A DNA stretch of 23,698 nt, from NCBI GenBank assembly GCA_003695045.1, contig RFJB01000115.1:1-23698 (forward strand). The letters are read 5' to 3'. Positions 14,305-21,258 of the stretch are shown here, piece after piece (within the stretch, counting starts at the first letter, position 1; every line of letters starts with the position of its first letter). A program made the translations under genes and the position numbers. The notes under the pieces were generated by a model. It was not told the DNA's origin and did no database searches. It saw only the letters and a program-made list of their open reading frames with translations. The stretch comes from Candidatus Woesearchaeota archaeon (GTDB lineage Archaea; Nanobdellota; Nanobdellia; Woesearchaeales; J091).

Positions 14305-15945
14305 TTATATTGTAAACGGAAGGGCCTGCTCGCCTTCAAGGTGATACCTCTTGAGCAGCTCCCAGACATCAAAGTAGTTGAATATCTTGTGCTCCACCAT
14401 CTTTTCTATTATTCTTCTTCTCTTGTCAAGTTCTTTGTATATCTCTCTCGTGTCCTCGTAGCCGAGGATGGCTGCTATTTTCTTTTCGAGCAGGTAGGAG
14501 TTGTAAAGGCCCCTGAAGCGGTGCTTGTCCTCAACGGGGTCCCACGCGAAGACCTGTCTTGTTATGACTTTGTTGGCAACATCGTAGTACCGTTCTATCT
14601 CTGTTACAGAGAGCACCCTTCTCACAAAGTGCCCTCCGTGCGCAACCGCCTGCTGTATCAGAACAACATTAAGGTTGTCTATGAATGCTATCGGAACATT
14701 TATCGGCTCTCCTGTTAGACGCTGTATCATTGAGTGGACGCTGCCTGCGTGGAAAGTTGACATCACAGGATGGCCTGTTTGCATTGCCTGGAAAGCAACA
14801 TTTCCTTCTTCGCCTCTGATTTCTCCCACTATTATGTAATTGGGTCTGCTTCTCAAAGCAGCAAGAAGAAGATCAAACATTGTAACGTCTGTTTCTTTCT
14901 TCGCTTCCCTTGTTACGAGGTGCTGCCATGTTTCGTGGGGCATCGTCACTTCCGGCGTGTTTTCTACTGTGTAGACCTTGGCTTCCGGCTTGATGAATGT
15001 TGCGGAGGCATTGAGTGTTGTTGTTTTTCCCGAAGCGGTTTCCCCGCAGACGAAGATGTTCATCCCGTTTTCCAGCATAAGCCAGAGGTATGCCGCGATT
15101 TCCGCGCTCATCGTTCCCCAGCTTACCACCTGTGTTATGGAAACCGGAACCTCTGCAAACTTTCTTACGGTAAAGCTGCTTCCTTCAAGCGAGATTTCCC
15201 TGCCGTAGATGAAGTTTACTCTTGAACCGTCGGGCATTATTGCGTCAACAACAGAGTTTGCGTCTGAGACAGGCCTTTCCACGCGCTCGCTTGTTTCAAG
15301 CATGTACTTGTTGAGAACAAGGTCGTTGGGGAAGTTGATGTTTGTGCGGACCATCTCGAAGACCTTGTGAATGCAGCTGATGTTGCCCACACCCACGCAG
15401 TGGATATCTTCAAGATAGGGGTCATTGAAGAGCGGCTCGAGTTTTCCGTAGCCGACCCGGTTTCGGATGAGGAAATACTTTATCGTCTCATATTGCTCTT
15501 TTGTTAGAATAATTTTTGACGACAGCGCCTTGGCTATCGGGTTTGGTTTGGAGTCCCCTACTTCAACGAGTTCGTTGAAAAGCTCAAGAAGAATCGGTTC
15601 TGCATCTTCTATCCTGTCCGGAACCGGAAGGCGGTGCGCTATCTCTATCATCTTGTCCATTATCCTGTCGTGCAGCTTCTGCACTTCTTCGGACATCGTG
15701 GGCTCTATGACATGGTAGAATGTTTCGCCTTCTTTCTTGTAAATGTGAACGAAGAGCGGGTCGCCGACAGGGTATATCAGGTTGGGATTGGGGATGGTCT
15801 TCATTGACCTGTCAAGTTCAGGGTAGAATTCCGGCTCGCCGTACTTCGCAGTGACCTGATTTACGTACTCTCTCAGATGCGGAAACTTCTGAAGCGCCAC
15901 CTGAAAGTCCTTGGTTATCGGCGGTTTCTTTCGTCTCATGCCCAT
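14305..15945 (-). CDS. flaI: Archaellum motor ATPase FlaI/ArlI
   Basis: A 546-residue hexameric secretion-type ATPase that powers both assembly and rotation of the archaellum. Walker A is CGETASGKTTT (300-310), Walker B IIVGEIRGEE (371-380) and the His box TFHAGS (397-402), with DGSRVNFIYGREISLEGSSFTVRKF before the P-loop as in the GspE/VirB11 family. The N-terminal third binds the platform and FlaH. AGGTGA (15949-15954) lies 3 bases before the ATG at 15945 and 9 bases before a second in-frame ATG at 15939, so the true start may be the latter (MRRKKPPITKDF). It starts 19 bases after the flaH stop, clearly one operon. Confidence 0.97.
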   Translation of the reverse strand: MGMRRKKPPITKDFQVALQKFPHLREYVNQVTAKYGEPEFYPELDRSMKTIPNPNLIYPVGDPLFVHIYKKEGETFYHVIEPTMSEEVQKLHDRIMDKMIEIAHRLPVPDRIEDAEPILLELFNELVEVGDSKPNPIAKALSSKIILTKEQYETIKYFLIRNRVGYGKLEPLFNDPYLEDIHCVGVGNISCIHKVFEMVRTNINFPNDLVLNKYMLETSERVERPVSDANSVVDAIMPDGSRVNFIYGREISLEGSSFTVRKFAEVPVSITQVVSWGTMSAEIAAYLWLMLENGMNIFVCGETASGKTTTLNASATFIKPEAKVYTVENTPEVTMPHETWQHLVTREAKKETDVTMFDLLLAALRSRPNYIIVGEIRGEEGNVAFQAMQTGHPVMSTFHAGSVHSMIQRLTGEPINVPIAFIDNLNVVLIQQAVAHGGHFVRRVLSVTEIERYYDVANKVITRQVFAWDPVEDKHRFRGLYNSYLLEKKIAAILGYEDTREIYKELDKRRRIIEKMVEHKIFNYFDVWELLKRYHLEGEQALPFTI

Positions 15946-15964
15946 GGCTCACCTGTTTGTCGAA

Positions 15965-16666
15965 TCAGTCGAACGAAGCGATTTCTATTATGAGCCCCTT
16001 GCCCGGCTCCACCTTGAATGGAATTGCAGGGATGAATGTGTCGGCAGGCCTCTTGAACCTGTTTATGTTGATTATTCTCACAATGCCTCCTGCGAATTCC
16101 TTGAGTTCCAGAGATAGGTAGATGTCTGCTACGCTTCTGAGCAGGGTGAGGAACTGCTTGTTGACATGCATCGGGTCAACAGAGATGAATATTGTTTTAT
16201 TCAGAGAGGTTAGTTTTTTCAGGATGTTCATGACATCAAACGCCTTTGATTCAGACAGCTTGTCGCTTACCAGGAGAAATGACAGGGTGTCGATGATTAT
16301 TATCTCGTTCTCAAAGAGCTGGGTTGACTGGAAAAGTTTGTCCAGAAAGTTGTCTGCCAGTTTGGAATTTCCAATGAAAGGAAACATCGGGATAAACAGG
16401 AGCTTCCCTTCAAGGAGGTAGAATTTCACGTCATAATCAAGGGATTTCATCTGGGCAAGAAAGTCCTTGGTATTGAGTTCAGTGGAGATGTATGTCACGG
16501 TCTTTCCGTTCTCCAGGAACGCGTAGCAAAATCTTTGAGAAAGAACGCTCTTTCCGGCTCCGTCAGGCCCCTCTATAAGGACGAGGGAGTTTGACGGGAT
16601 GCCTCCCCCGAGGTTTCTGTTAAGTTCGTCTCTCGGAAGAGCGATGGAGATTATATCGGAAGCCAT
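15965..16666 (-). CDS. flaH: Archaellum regulatory ATP-binding protein FlaH/ArlH
   Basis: A 233-residue KaiC/RecA-fold protein. Walker A is GPDGAGKSVL (33-42) and the Walker B strand is EIIIIDTLSF (121-130), with STELNTKDFL after the P-loop. FlaH binds ATP without strong hydrolysis, forms a ring under the motor and interacts with FlaI. Length and order are standard. The ATG at 16666 has AGGTGA (16671-16676) four bases upstream. The FlaF/G stop is 27 bases before it. Confidence 0.95.
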   Translation of the reverse strand: MASDIISIALPRDELNRNLGGGIPSNSLVLIEGPDGAGKSVLSQRFCYAFLENGKTVTYISTELNTKDFLAQMKSLDYDVKFYLLEGKLLFIPMFPFIGNSKLADNFLDKLFQSTQLFENEIIIIDTLSFLLVSDKLSESKAFDVMNILKKLTSLNKTIFISVDPMHVNKQFLTLLRSVADIYLSLELKEFAGGIVRIININRFKRPADTFIPAIPFKVEPGKGLIIEIASFD

Positions 16667-16693
16667 GCAATCACCTGCTGAAAAAGGAGAAGA

Positions 16694-17158
16694 TTATGAA
16701 ACAGACAATGTCTCTGAGTCGGTAACGCCGAACTGCGTGGCTACGTCCACTGTGTGAATGCCTGATGACAGGTGCCTGAACACCTGCACCCGGAGGACTT
16801 CTTTCGGGTCCCACAGCCCTTTGTTTCGGGCATCCGTGCTGTTTTCAACTCCTATTGTCCGGTTAGATGAAGTGCGGGGGATGAAAAGCCCGTCGAGGTA
16901 AATGTCTGTCTTTTCTGGGTCGAGGGTTGTCTTGCCAGTGTTCAGCACGTACACGGTGGTGGTGTTAGAGCTGTTGTCCCATGAGGCGCTGGTTATGGTT
17001 ATGTCCGTTTTGAGTGTTTCAGACATGGTGTTCCACTGGGCTGTCATCGCCCCGCTTGATTCATCTACATAGTTTTTGAATACCGTAATCATGCCTGTTG
17101 CCATTCCCATTACCGCGATAAACATTATGAGATGCGTTGTGACTGTTGAAAAGCCCAT
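16694..17158 (-). CDS. Archaellum stator/anchor protein of the FlaF/FlaG family
   Basis: A 154-residue protein with an N-terminal membrane helix (MGFSTVTTHLIMFIAVMGMATGMITVF) not preceded by a positively charged signal. It is followed by a beta-sandwich domain (TDITITSASWDNSSNTTTVYVLNTGKTTLDPEKTDIYLDG) typical of ArlF and ArlG, which bind the S-layer or each other and anchor the motor outside the membrane. The MGFS opening looks like FlaF and the THLI-FIA pattern like FlaG, so I do not choose between them. Only one such gene is present where many archaea have both. GAGG eight bases or so before the ATG is a weak SD. It is the first gene of the flaF/G-H-I-J operon and diverges from the regulator. 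Confidence 0.85.
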   Translation of the reverse strand: MGFSTVTTHLIMFIAVMGMATGMITVFKNYVDESSGAMTAQWNTMSETLKTDITITSASWDNSSNTTTVYVLNTGKTTLDPEKTDIYLDGLFIPRTSSNRTIGVENSTDARNKGLWDPKEVLRVQVFRHLSSGIHTVDVATQFGVTDSETLSVS

Positions 17159-17233
17159 TTGAAGCGCCTCGAGATTTGTATCAGCACCAGGGAAGCGTGC
17201 CAGGCAACCAGTATATCCAATACATAATTGTGG

Positions 17234-17257
17234 ATATTTCTATACTAGTAGAAATAT
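17234..17257. promoter_or_regulatory. 24-bp dyad overlapping the probable FlaF/G-H-I-J promoter
   Basis: atatttcta (17234-17242) and tagaaatat (17249-17257) are perfect 9-base inverted arms around a 6-base centre. The right arm overlaps a minus-strand TATA-like box (TTTATATTTCTA, 17260-17249) that would start the motor operon about 70 bases before the FlaF/G ATG. The arrangement is that of an operator for a dimeric regulator. A shorter ttcgg/ccgaa dyad lies at 17274-17288, toward the regulator gene. Confidence 0.6.
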
Positions 17258-17300
17258 AAAAACCTTTCGGTTTTTCGGAAATACCGAATAAATCAAAAAT

Positions 17301-17310
17301 CTTTAAATAG
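17301..17310 (+). promoter_or_regulatory. TATA-like box for the winged-helix regulator
   Basis: ctttaaatag is centred about 27 bases before the ATG at 17333, so the regulator message is predicted to be leaderless or to have a leader of only a few bases. Confidence 0.6.
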
Positions 17311-17332
17311 CATTAAAGAAATAAGAGGCAGC

Positions 17333-17929
17333 ATGGAATACTGCCTGTTCTTTGACAAAGCCACGCATCAGATAAAGGACTTTTGGCCCAAGAACCTTGA
17401 CGAGGAAACGAAAAACAAGCTTACTCTCGCGTGGCAGAACAGCATCATGAGAGAGATTCTCCTGGCACTCTCGGAACACGACGAGCTTACAACCCCTGAG
17501 CTGAAGAAGATTGTCGGCCATTCAATGTCGACCCTTCACGAAAACATAGAGAAGCTGAAGAGGTACGGCCTGATAGAGGCAGAGATGACCTATGTCGGAA
17601 ACAAGAAGAAGGTCCTCAGAAGCAGAGTCCTGTGTGTTACCAGGAATCCCCGGCTGGTATCAAAGCTTAAGAATTTTCTTAACAAGGGCCTGTGGGTGGA
17701 TTCCAGGAAATCAAAGAAGATAATCTCATTTCTGGACCAGCATCCTAACACTTATTTCTCTGTTCCGGAGATTGCGGCAAAGACGAAGATTCCTGCTGAC
17801 GAGGTCGAGACGCTGCTTGAGAACTGGGATTCCCAGATAACAAGGGCGCTTTCCGACTTCCTGAAGCCGCCGCCGTTTGAGAAGAAGATTTTATACCGGT
17901 CGCTGAAAGGCAGCGATGCGAGAAAGTAA
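17333..17929 (+). CDS. Double winged-helix DNA-binding regulator within the archaellum locus
   Basis: A 198-residue cytosolic protein, the only plus-strand gene between the first and last archaellum genes. Residues about 30-105 form a winged helix: IMREILLALSEHDELTTPEL, the probable recognition helix HSMSTLHENIEKLKRYGLIE, and a wing with VGNKKKVLRSRVLCVT. Residues about 130-170 (KKIISFLDQHPNTYFSVPEIA then PADEVETLLENW) look like a second helix-turn-helix. A basic tail closes it. The N-terminal 25 residues (YCLFFDKATHQIKDFWP) have no recognised motif. Its divergent position next to the 24-bp dyad suggests it controls the motor operon, itself or both, comparable in role to EarA-type archaellum regulators (inference); orthology is not established. 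Confidence 0.82.
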   Translation: MEYCLFFDKATHQIKDFWPKNLDEETKNKLTLAWQNSIMREILLALSEHDELTTPELKKIVGHSMSTLHENIEKLKRYGLIEAEMTYVGNKKKVLRSRVLCVTRNPRLVSKLKNFLNKGLWVDSRKSKKIISFLDQHPNTYFSVPEIAAKTKIPADEVETLLENWDSQITRALSDFLKPPPFEKKILYRSLKGSDARK

Positions 17930-17980
17930 AAACATAAGCCGTATTCTTTTACTCTGCATTATTCGGAGATTTGAATTGGT

Positions 17981-19573
17981 TTATGCTTTGCCTCCTGTAA
18001 CTGCCTCGCGGACTGCTTCTGTGATGTCCTGCTTTGTGGAGAGTGAAGCAATTTTTGAGGCAAGCGCCTCATTGCCAATCACATGCCTGACCCATTCCGC
18101 AAAGTCGTTCTTTCCTTCTGAAACGTGCTGGCGGAATGTCGCATCGTCCATTGAGGAGAGCTCCTCAAGAAGCTCGGGCAAACTTTTTACAGGCCGGCCG
18201 TCCGGAAGCCAGAAGTAATTGTCAGGGTGGACTTCCTGATGAACGTTCTGAGTTGAAGAAGCGCTTGCTGTATTGTCCACGACAGGTTTGGGTTGGGAGT
18301 CCGCTGAATCGGAGCCCTGAACAGCCGGTTCTGCGTCAGTTGGAGGAGTTGGCTGGGATTCAGCCGGAACTGATTCCTGGCTGAGTATTTTTCCCAGTTT
18401 CTCCCTGAGTTCATCTTCGATGTGCGCCTTTACGACGCTGCTCAGCTGCTGGTTGAGGGATTGCTCTATCGTCTGAACCATTTCCTTTATTTTCTGGTCG
18501 ATATCCATGTGAAGTTCTTTCCTGAAGTTCGCCTTGAAGTCGGCAAGGAGATTGTTTATCCTCGTTTCAATTACATCCGCAAGAGATGCTGTCTGGTCAA
18601 TCTTGTCAACAATTACAGGAGGAGATGAAGGCGATTCTTTTTCCGTCTGGTCTTTCGGGGCTTCACTGCCTGAATCATGCAGGACATTTCCGGATCCGCC
18701 CTGTTCAGGAACAGGAGTTGTTTCAGGAGCAGCATCCCGGGCGGTTCCCTGCGGGACCGGAGAAGAATCAGGAGCAGTTTGGGGCGCGTCTTTTTCCGGA
18801 ACATCCGGCGTTTTCCTGTCAGAGGGCTCTTCTGCTGTGCCCTTGACTGCTTCAGAAGGTTGAGTTTGGACTGTCTGCGGCTGCTGCTGGTTGCCGTTTT
18901 CGTTTTTGCTGACAAATGGGTTGTATTGATTTGTCACCACTTCGTACAGCGCCATGAATTTCTCCATGTTGCTTTCGATTATGTTCATTCTGTCCATCGC
19001 TTTTTTGTTTTCTTTCTGTGTCTTTTCAATCTCGTTTTTCAATTCCGCGAGCTGGGAGTTGAGGTCTTTTATTTTGGTGTTGAGGTTGTCGTCAATCTCT
19101 ATGAGCTCTTTTATCTGCTCCATGATGAGATTGGTCATTCTTTCGTCCTGCTCCGCCTGCTCCGCGTCTATCAGTTTGATTTTTACCTCTTTTTTGGTTG
19201 GCACTGTGTGCTTTACATTGACGACTGTCTGTTCAGGCGTCCCTGCTCCCTGCGGGCTTTGCTGAAGAGCGTTTTGCTGGGAACCGGCAGGTTGGCCTGC
19301 CTGCTGGCTGGCATCCGGACTCTGCTGGGTTCCCTGATCAGGAGGACCTGGATTGGGAGGAGCATTCTGAGCGGGCGTGTTCTGGACGCCCTGAGAAGGC
19401 GCTGAAGAGCCAGGCGAATTTTCTCCCTGTGGGGAGGCATCCTGTTGGGGGGACGTTTCCTGCTTCTCCTTGCCTATTGAGTCAAGTTCAGCGAACTTTT
19501 TTCTCAGCTCAAGAATCTCGGGGCTTACATTCTCGTCTTTCTTGCTGATTTTTCCAAGCAGAGATTTTATCAT
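17981..19573 (-). CDS. flaC: FlaC-like archaellum accessory protein, large fusion with low-complexity linkers
   Basis: About 530 residues. Counted from the ATG at 19573: a short N-terminal helix (1-38), a Gln/Pro/Ala/Ser-rich linker (about 38-115), a coiled coil (135-205) ending in the FlaC-type signature ALYEVVTNQYNPF (208-220), a second Pro/Ser/Thr/Glu-rich linker (225-320), another coiled coil (325-400), a third linker, and a terminal domain (about 453-507) with NYFWLPDGRPVKSLPELL, then NDFAEWV. FlaC, D and E form the cytosolic ring around the motor in Euryarchaeota. This gene probably supplies that role alone. GGAGG (19581-19585) is 7 bases before this ATG; an in-frame upstream extension to 19612 lacks support. 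Confidence 0.85.
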   Translation of the reverse strand: MIKSLLGKISKKDENVSPEILELRKKFAELDSIGKEKQETSPQQDASPQGENSPGSSAPSQGVQNTPAQNAPPNPGPPDQGTQQSPDASQQAGQPAGSQQNALQQSPQGAGTPEQTVVNVKHTVPTKKEVKIKLIDAEQAEQDERMTNLIMEQIKELIEIDDNLNTKIKDLNSQLAELKNEIEKTQKENKKAMDRMNIIESNMEKFMALYEVVTNQYNPFVSKNENGNQQQPQTVQTQPSEAVKGTAEEPSDRKTPDVPEKDAPQTAPDSSPVPQGTARDAAPETTPVPEQGGSGNVLHDSGSEAPKDQTEKESPSSPPVIVDKIDQTASLADVIETRINNLLADFKANFRKELHMDIDQKIKEMVQTIEQSLNQQLSSVVKAHIEDELREKLGKILSQESVPAESQPTPPTDAEPAVQGSDSADSQPKPVVDNTASASSTQNVHQEVHPDNYFWLPDGRPVKSLPELLEELSSMDDATFRQHVSEGKNDFAEWVRHVIGNEALASKIASLSTKQDITEAVREAVTGGKA

Positions 19574-19625
19574 CAATATTCCTCCACAATGCCCCCTATT
19601 TAAACATCTCAAGACGAGAAGAGAG

Positions 19626-19635
19626 TTTAAATAAT
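19626..19635 (-). promoter_or_regulatory. TATA-like box for the FlaC-like gene
   Basis: The minus strand reads ATTATTTAAA, predicting a start near 19604 and a leader of about 30 bases that includes the GGAGG SD. A second AT box at 19598-19606 would give a leaderless message and fits the SD less well. Confidence 0.45.
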
Positions 19636-19708
19636 TTGTTTACAATTCAAAAATAGCAAAAGAACAAGCGGGGAAAAGAGAAAAGAAGCAGAAACCAACC
19701 TGGACTGC

Positions 19709-20647
19709 TTAATTGAGCGGCCAGAGCGGAACCTTTGTGGTTCTCACAACATCCGGCGTGTATGCCCTTATTTCAGAAAGCCGTCCTTTTTCTGATGTGA
19801 ATATCATTCTGAACTCCTGCCCTGTTCCCAGTGCATGGTCGGGAGTTGCCTTGTAGAGCAGTTTGAGGCGTTCGCCGGAATCAAGGACTGTGTCGTCGTT
19901 GCCGTGCATGACAACGAAGCAGTATCTTGTTTCAGGTATGAGATGGTCAAAGGCGCATTCCTCAGACCAGTTTCTCAGTATAAAGCTTGTTGATGCAGGT
20001 ATTGTGTTGTTGGAAGCATTTCCTGAAATGTTAACGAGCATGTAACCGTTATAATCAGAGTCAAGTATTACCTTATCCTGAACCTTCAGGGTTCTTACGC
20101 TTGTAGAGGACAGGTTGTAACCAAGGTATATCGGTCTGGACATGCCGGCATCCGAGAGGTTGAAGTATAGCACAGCTTCCCCGTTTGTTGTGGAGTTCGC
20201 TTCAAAGAGCCGGACGTAATCTTCTGTGCCGTCGCCGTCAATGTCTATAACCTTTGTCCATGAGTTGTTGTCGACCTGGCCGACTTCGTACTCACTGGGG
20301 TCCATCGATTTATGCTGGAGTGTGGCTGCCTGGTCCCAACCTTCTGTTATTATCTGGATGTCAAACTTTCTCATCTGTATGGGGTCTGAACCCGGCTGCA
20401 ACCTGATGTATGCTTCGAAATCATTCAGGGTTTCTGCTGTAGAGTTGCCGTGAGCAAGAAGAGATATGACTTCTATGCTGTTTGTTATTCTCTTTCTGGC
20501 TTCAGTTCCTGCCAGAAGAGCTCTCTGCTGCAGAACTCCCGATGTCGATATAAGAACACCGGCAGCAACAGCGGCAACGAGAATAGTCGCAATAAATATG
20601 ATGAGAGTCCCTATTCCCATAATTGCCTTTTTGCGTCGTGACAGCAT
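19709..20647 (-). CDS. Divergent third archaellin
   Basis: About 312 residues beginning MLSRRKKAIMGIGTLIIFIAT. The KKA signal end and assembly helix (FIATILVAAVAAGVLISTSG) identify the family. The outer domain differs strongly from copies 1 and 2: it has RLQPGSDPIQM, the DIDGDGTEDY loop, many N-x-S/T sequons, a Cys pair (EECAFDHLIPETRYC) absent from the others, and ends TTKVPLWPLN rather than ERVYLYP. It may be a minor, basal or hook-like filament subunit (inference). The ATG at 20647 is preferred over a TTG two codons upstream: the ATG is about 23 bases from a TATA-like box, suggesting a leaderless message. It precedes the FlaC-like gene by 135 bases. Confidence 0.88.
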   Translation of the reverse strand: MLSRRKKAIMGIGTLIIFIATILVAAVAAGVLISTSGVLQQRALLAGTEARKRITNSIEVISLLAHGNSTAETLNDFEAYIRLQPGSDPIQMRKFDIQIITEGWDQAATLQHKSMDPSEYEVGQVDNNSWTKVIDIDGDGTEDYVRLFEANSTTNGEAVLYFNLSDAGMSRPIYLGYNLSSTSVRTLKVQDKVILDSDYNGYMLVNISGNASNNTIPASTSFILRNWSEECAFDHLIPETRYCFVVMHGNDDTVLDSGERLKLLYKATPDHALGTGQEFRMIFTSEKGRLSEIRAYTPDVVRTTKVPLWPLN

Positions 20648-20664
20648 AGTCAATTCTCATCTTT

Positions 20665-20674
20665 GCTATATAAA
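20665..20674 (-). promoter_or_regulatory. TATA-like box for archaellin 3
   Basis: The minus strand reads TTTATATAGC, about 23 bases from the ATG at 20647, so transcription would start almost at the codon. The sequence between shows only a weak GATGAG-like SD. Confidence 0.6.
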
Positions 20675-21008
20675 TATTTAAATGTTTCGAAAAAGATTTA
20701 GTTCTCTCTCGCAGTGGTAATAAGACATATTTCCAGCCCGATGATAATTTTTCTTAGCAAAACAGAAAACAAAGAGGGAAACGCACAACAGGAACAAGTT
20801 CAGGAGATGAAAGTTAAATCAGGGACTGGAAATTCGAATTGACTGACTGCAGTAATTGTTTGACGGATAAGTTTGACCAAAAGGGACTGGCCTATTAAAG
20901 AATTGGACAAACTAAAGAAGGGGACAAAGAGTTCTGCAAAGATTTCTAACATTTCCAACAATAACGAAAGGCAAACAGGAAGGGAAAGAACAAATACGAC
21001 CAAAAACA

Positions 21009-21024
21009 GAGTTTCCCTTTTTTG
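21009..21024 (+). repeat. 16-bp direct repeat, first copy
   Basis: gagtttcccttttttg, repeated exactly at 21098-21113. In this copy tttccct can pair with agggaaa at 20981-20987, placing a six-T run after a stem, which resembles a plus-strand terminator. Confidence 0.7.
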
Positions 21025-21097
21025 GACTTAAAAAGAAATAAAGAACCTACAAACCCTCAGAAAAACAAAACAGAGAGCGAAAGAAAACTATATTAAT

Positions 21098-21113
21098 GAG
21101 TTTCCCTTTTTTG
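21098..21113 (+). repeat. 16-bp direct repeat, second copy
   Basis: This is the exact copy of 21009-21024, 89 bases downstream. Here ccctttt can instead pair with aaaaggg just after it (loop ttgaac). It lies just after a TATA-like stretch (ctatattaatg). Confidence 0.7.
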
Positions 21114-21258
21114 AACAAAAGGGCAAAGGTGTTGAAAGCAGGCAGTGAAACGATGCGGCAAACTTCGGGGGGCGCAGACGGACCAAAAAGAGTGCGAAAG
21201 AGTGCGAAAATCGAGGGATTCGGCGGATAATCGCACAGGAATTTGGAGAGACGCATCA

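Larger units (their letters stand above)
20648..21258. other. 611-bp region without a recognisable gene
   Basis: Next to the archaellin 3 promoter the sequence is AT-rich, and from about 20760 to 21200 it is strongly purine-biased on the plus strand. I find no convincing coding frame. It contains two copies of a 16-bp repeat, gggactgg twice (20822-20829, 20883-20890), the palindrome aattcgaatt (20831-20840), a 10-base tandem repeat agtgcgaaag/agtgcgaaaa (21191-21210) and possible plus-strand TATA boxes near 21027 and 21088. It could hold a long leader or a non-coding RNA upstream of the recombinase-like gene. Confidence 0.5.

Noticed and set aside
18136..19405. Plus-strand frames opposite the FlaC-like gene
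   Set aside because: They are Cys/Arg/Leu-rich shadows of the Gln/Pro/Ser linkers, without SD sites or recognisable domains.
20798..20850. C/D-box guide RNA candidate (gatgaaag ... ctga)
   Set aside because: The C box does not match RTGATGA and no paired C'/D' boxes are visible.
20800..21003. Minus-strand 67-residue hydrophobic frame in the gene-free region
   Set aside because: It begins with TTG and has no SD; its hydrophobic composition is what the purine bias of the plus strand would produce by chance. A TATA-like box upstream is not enough.
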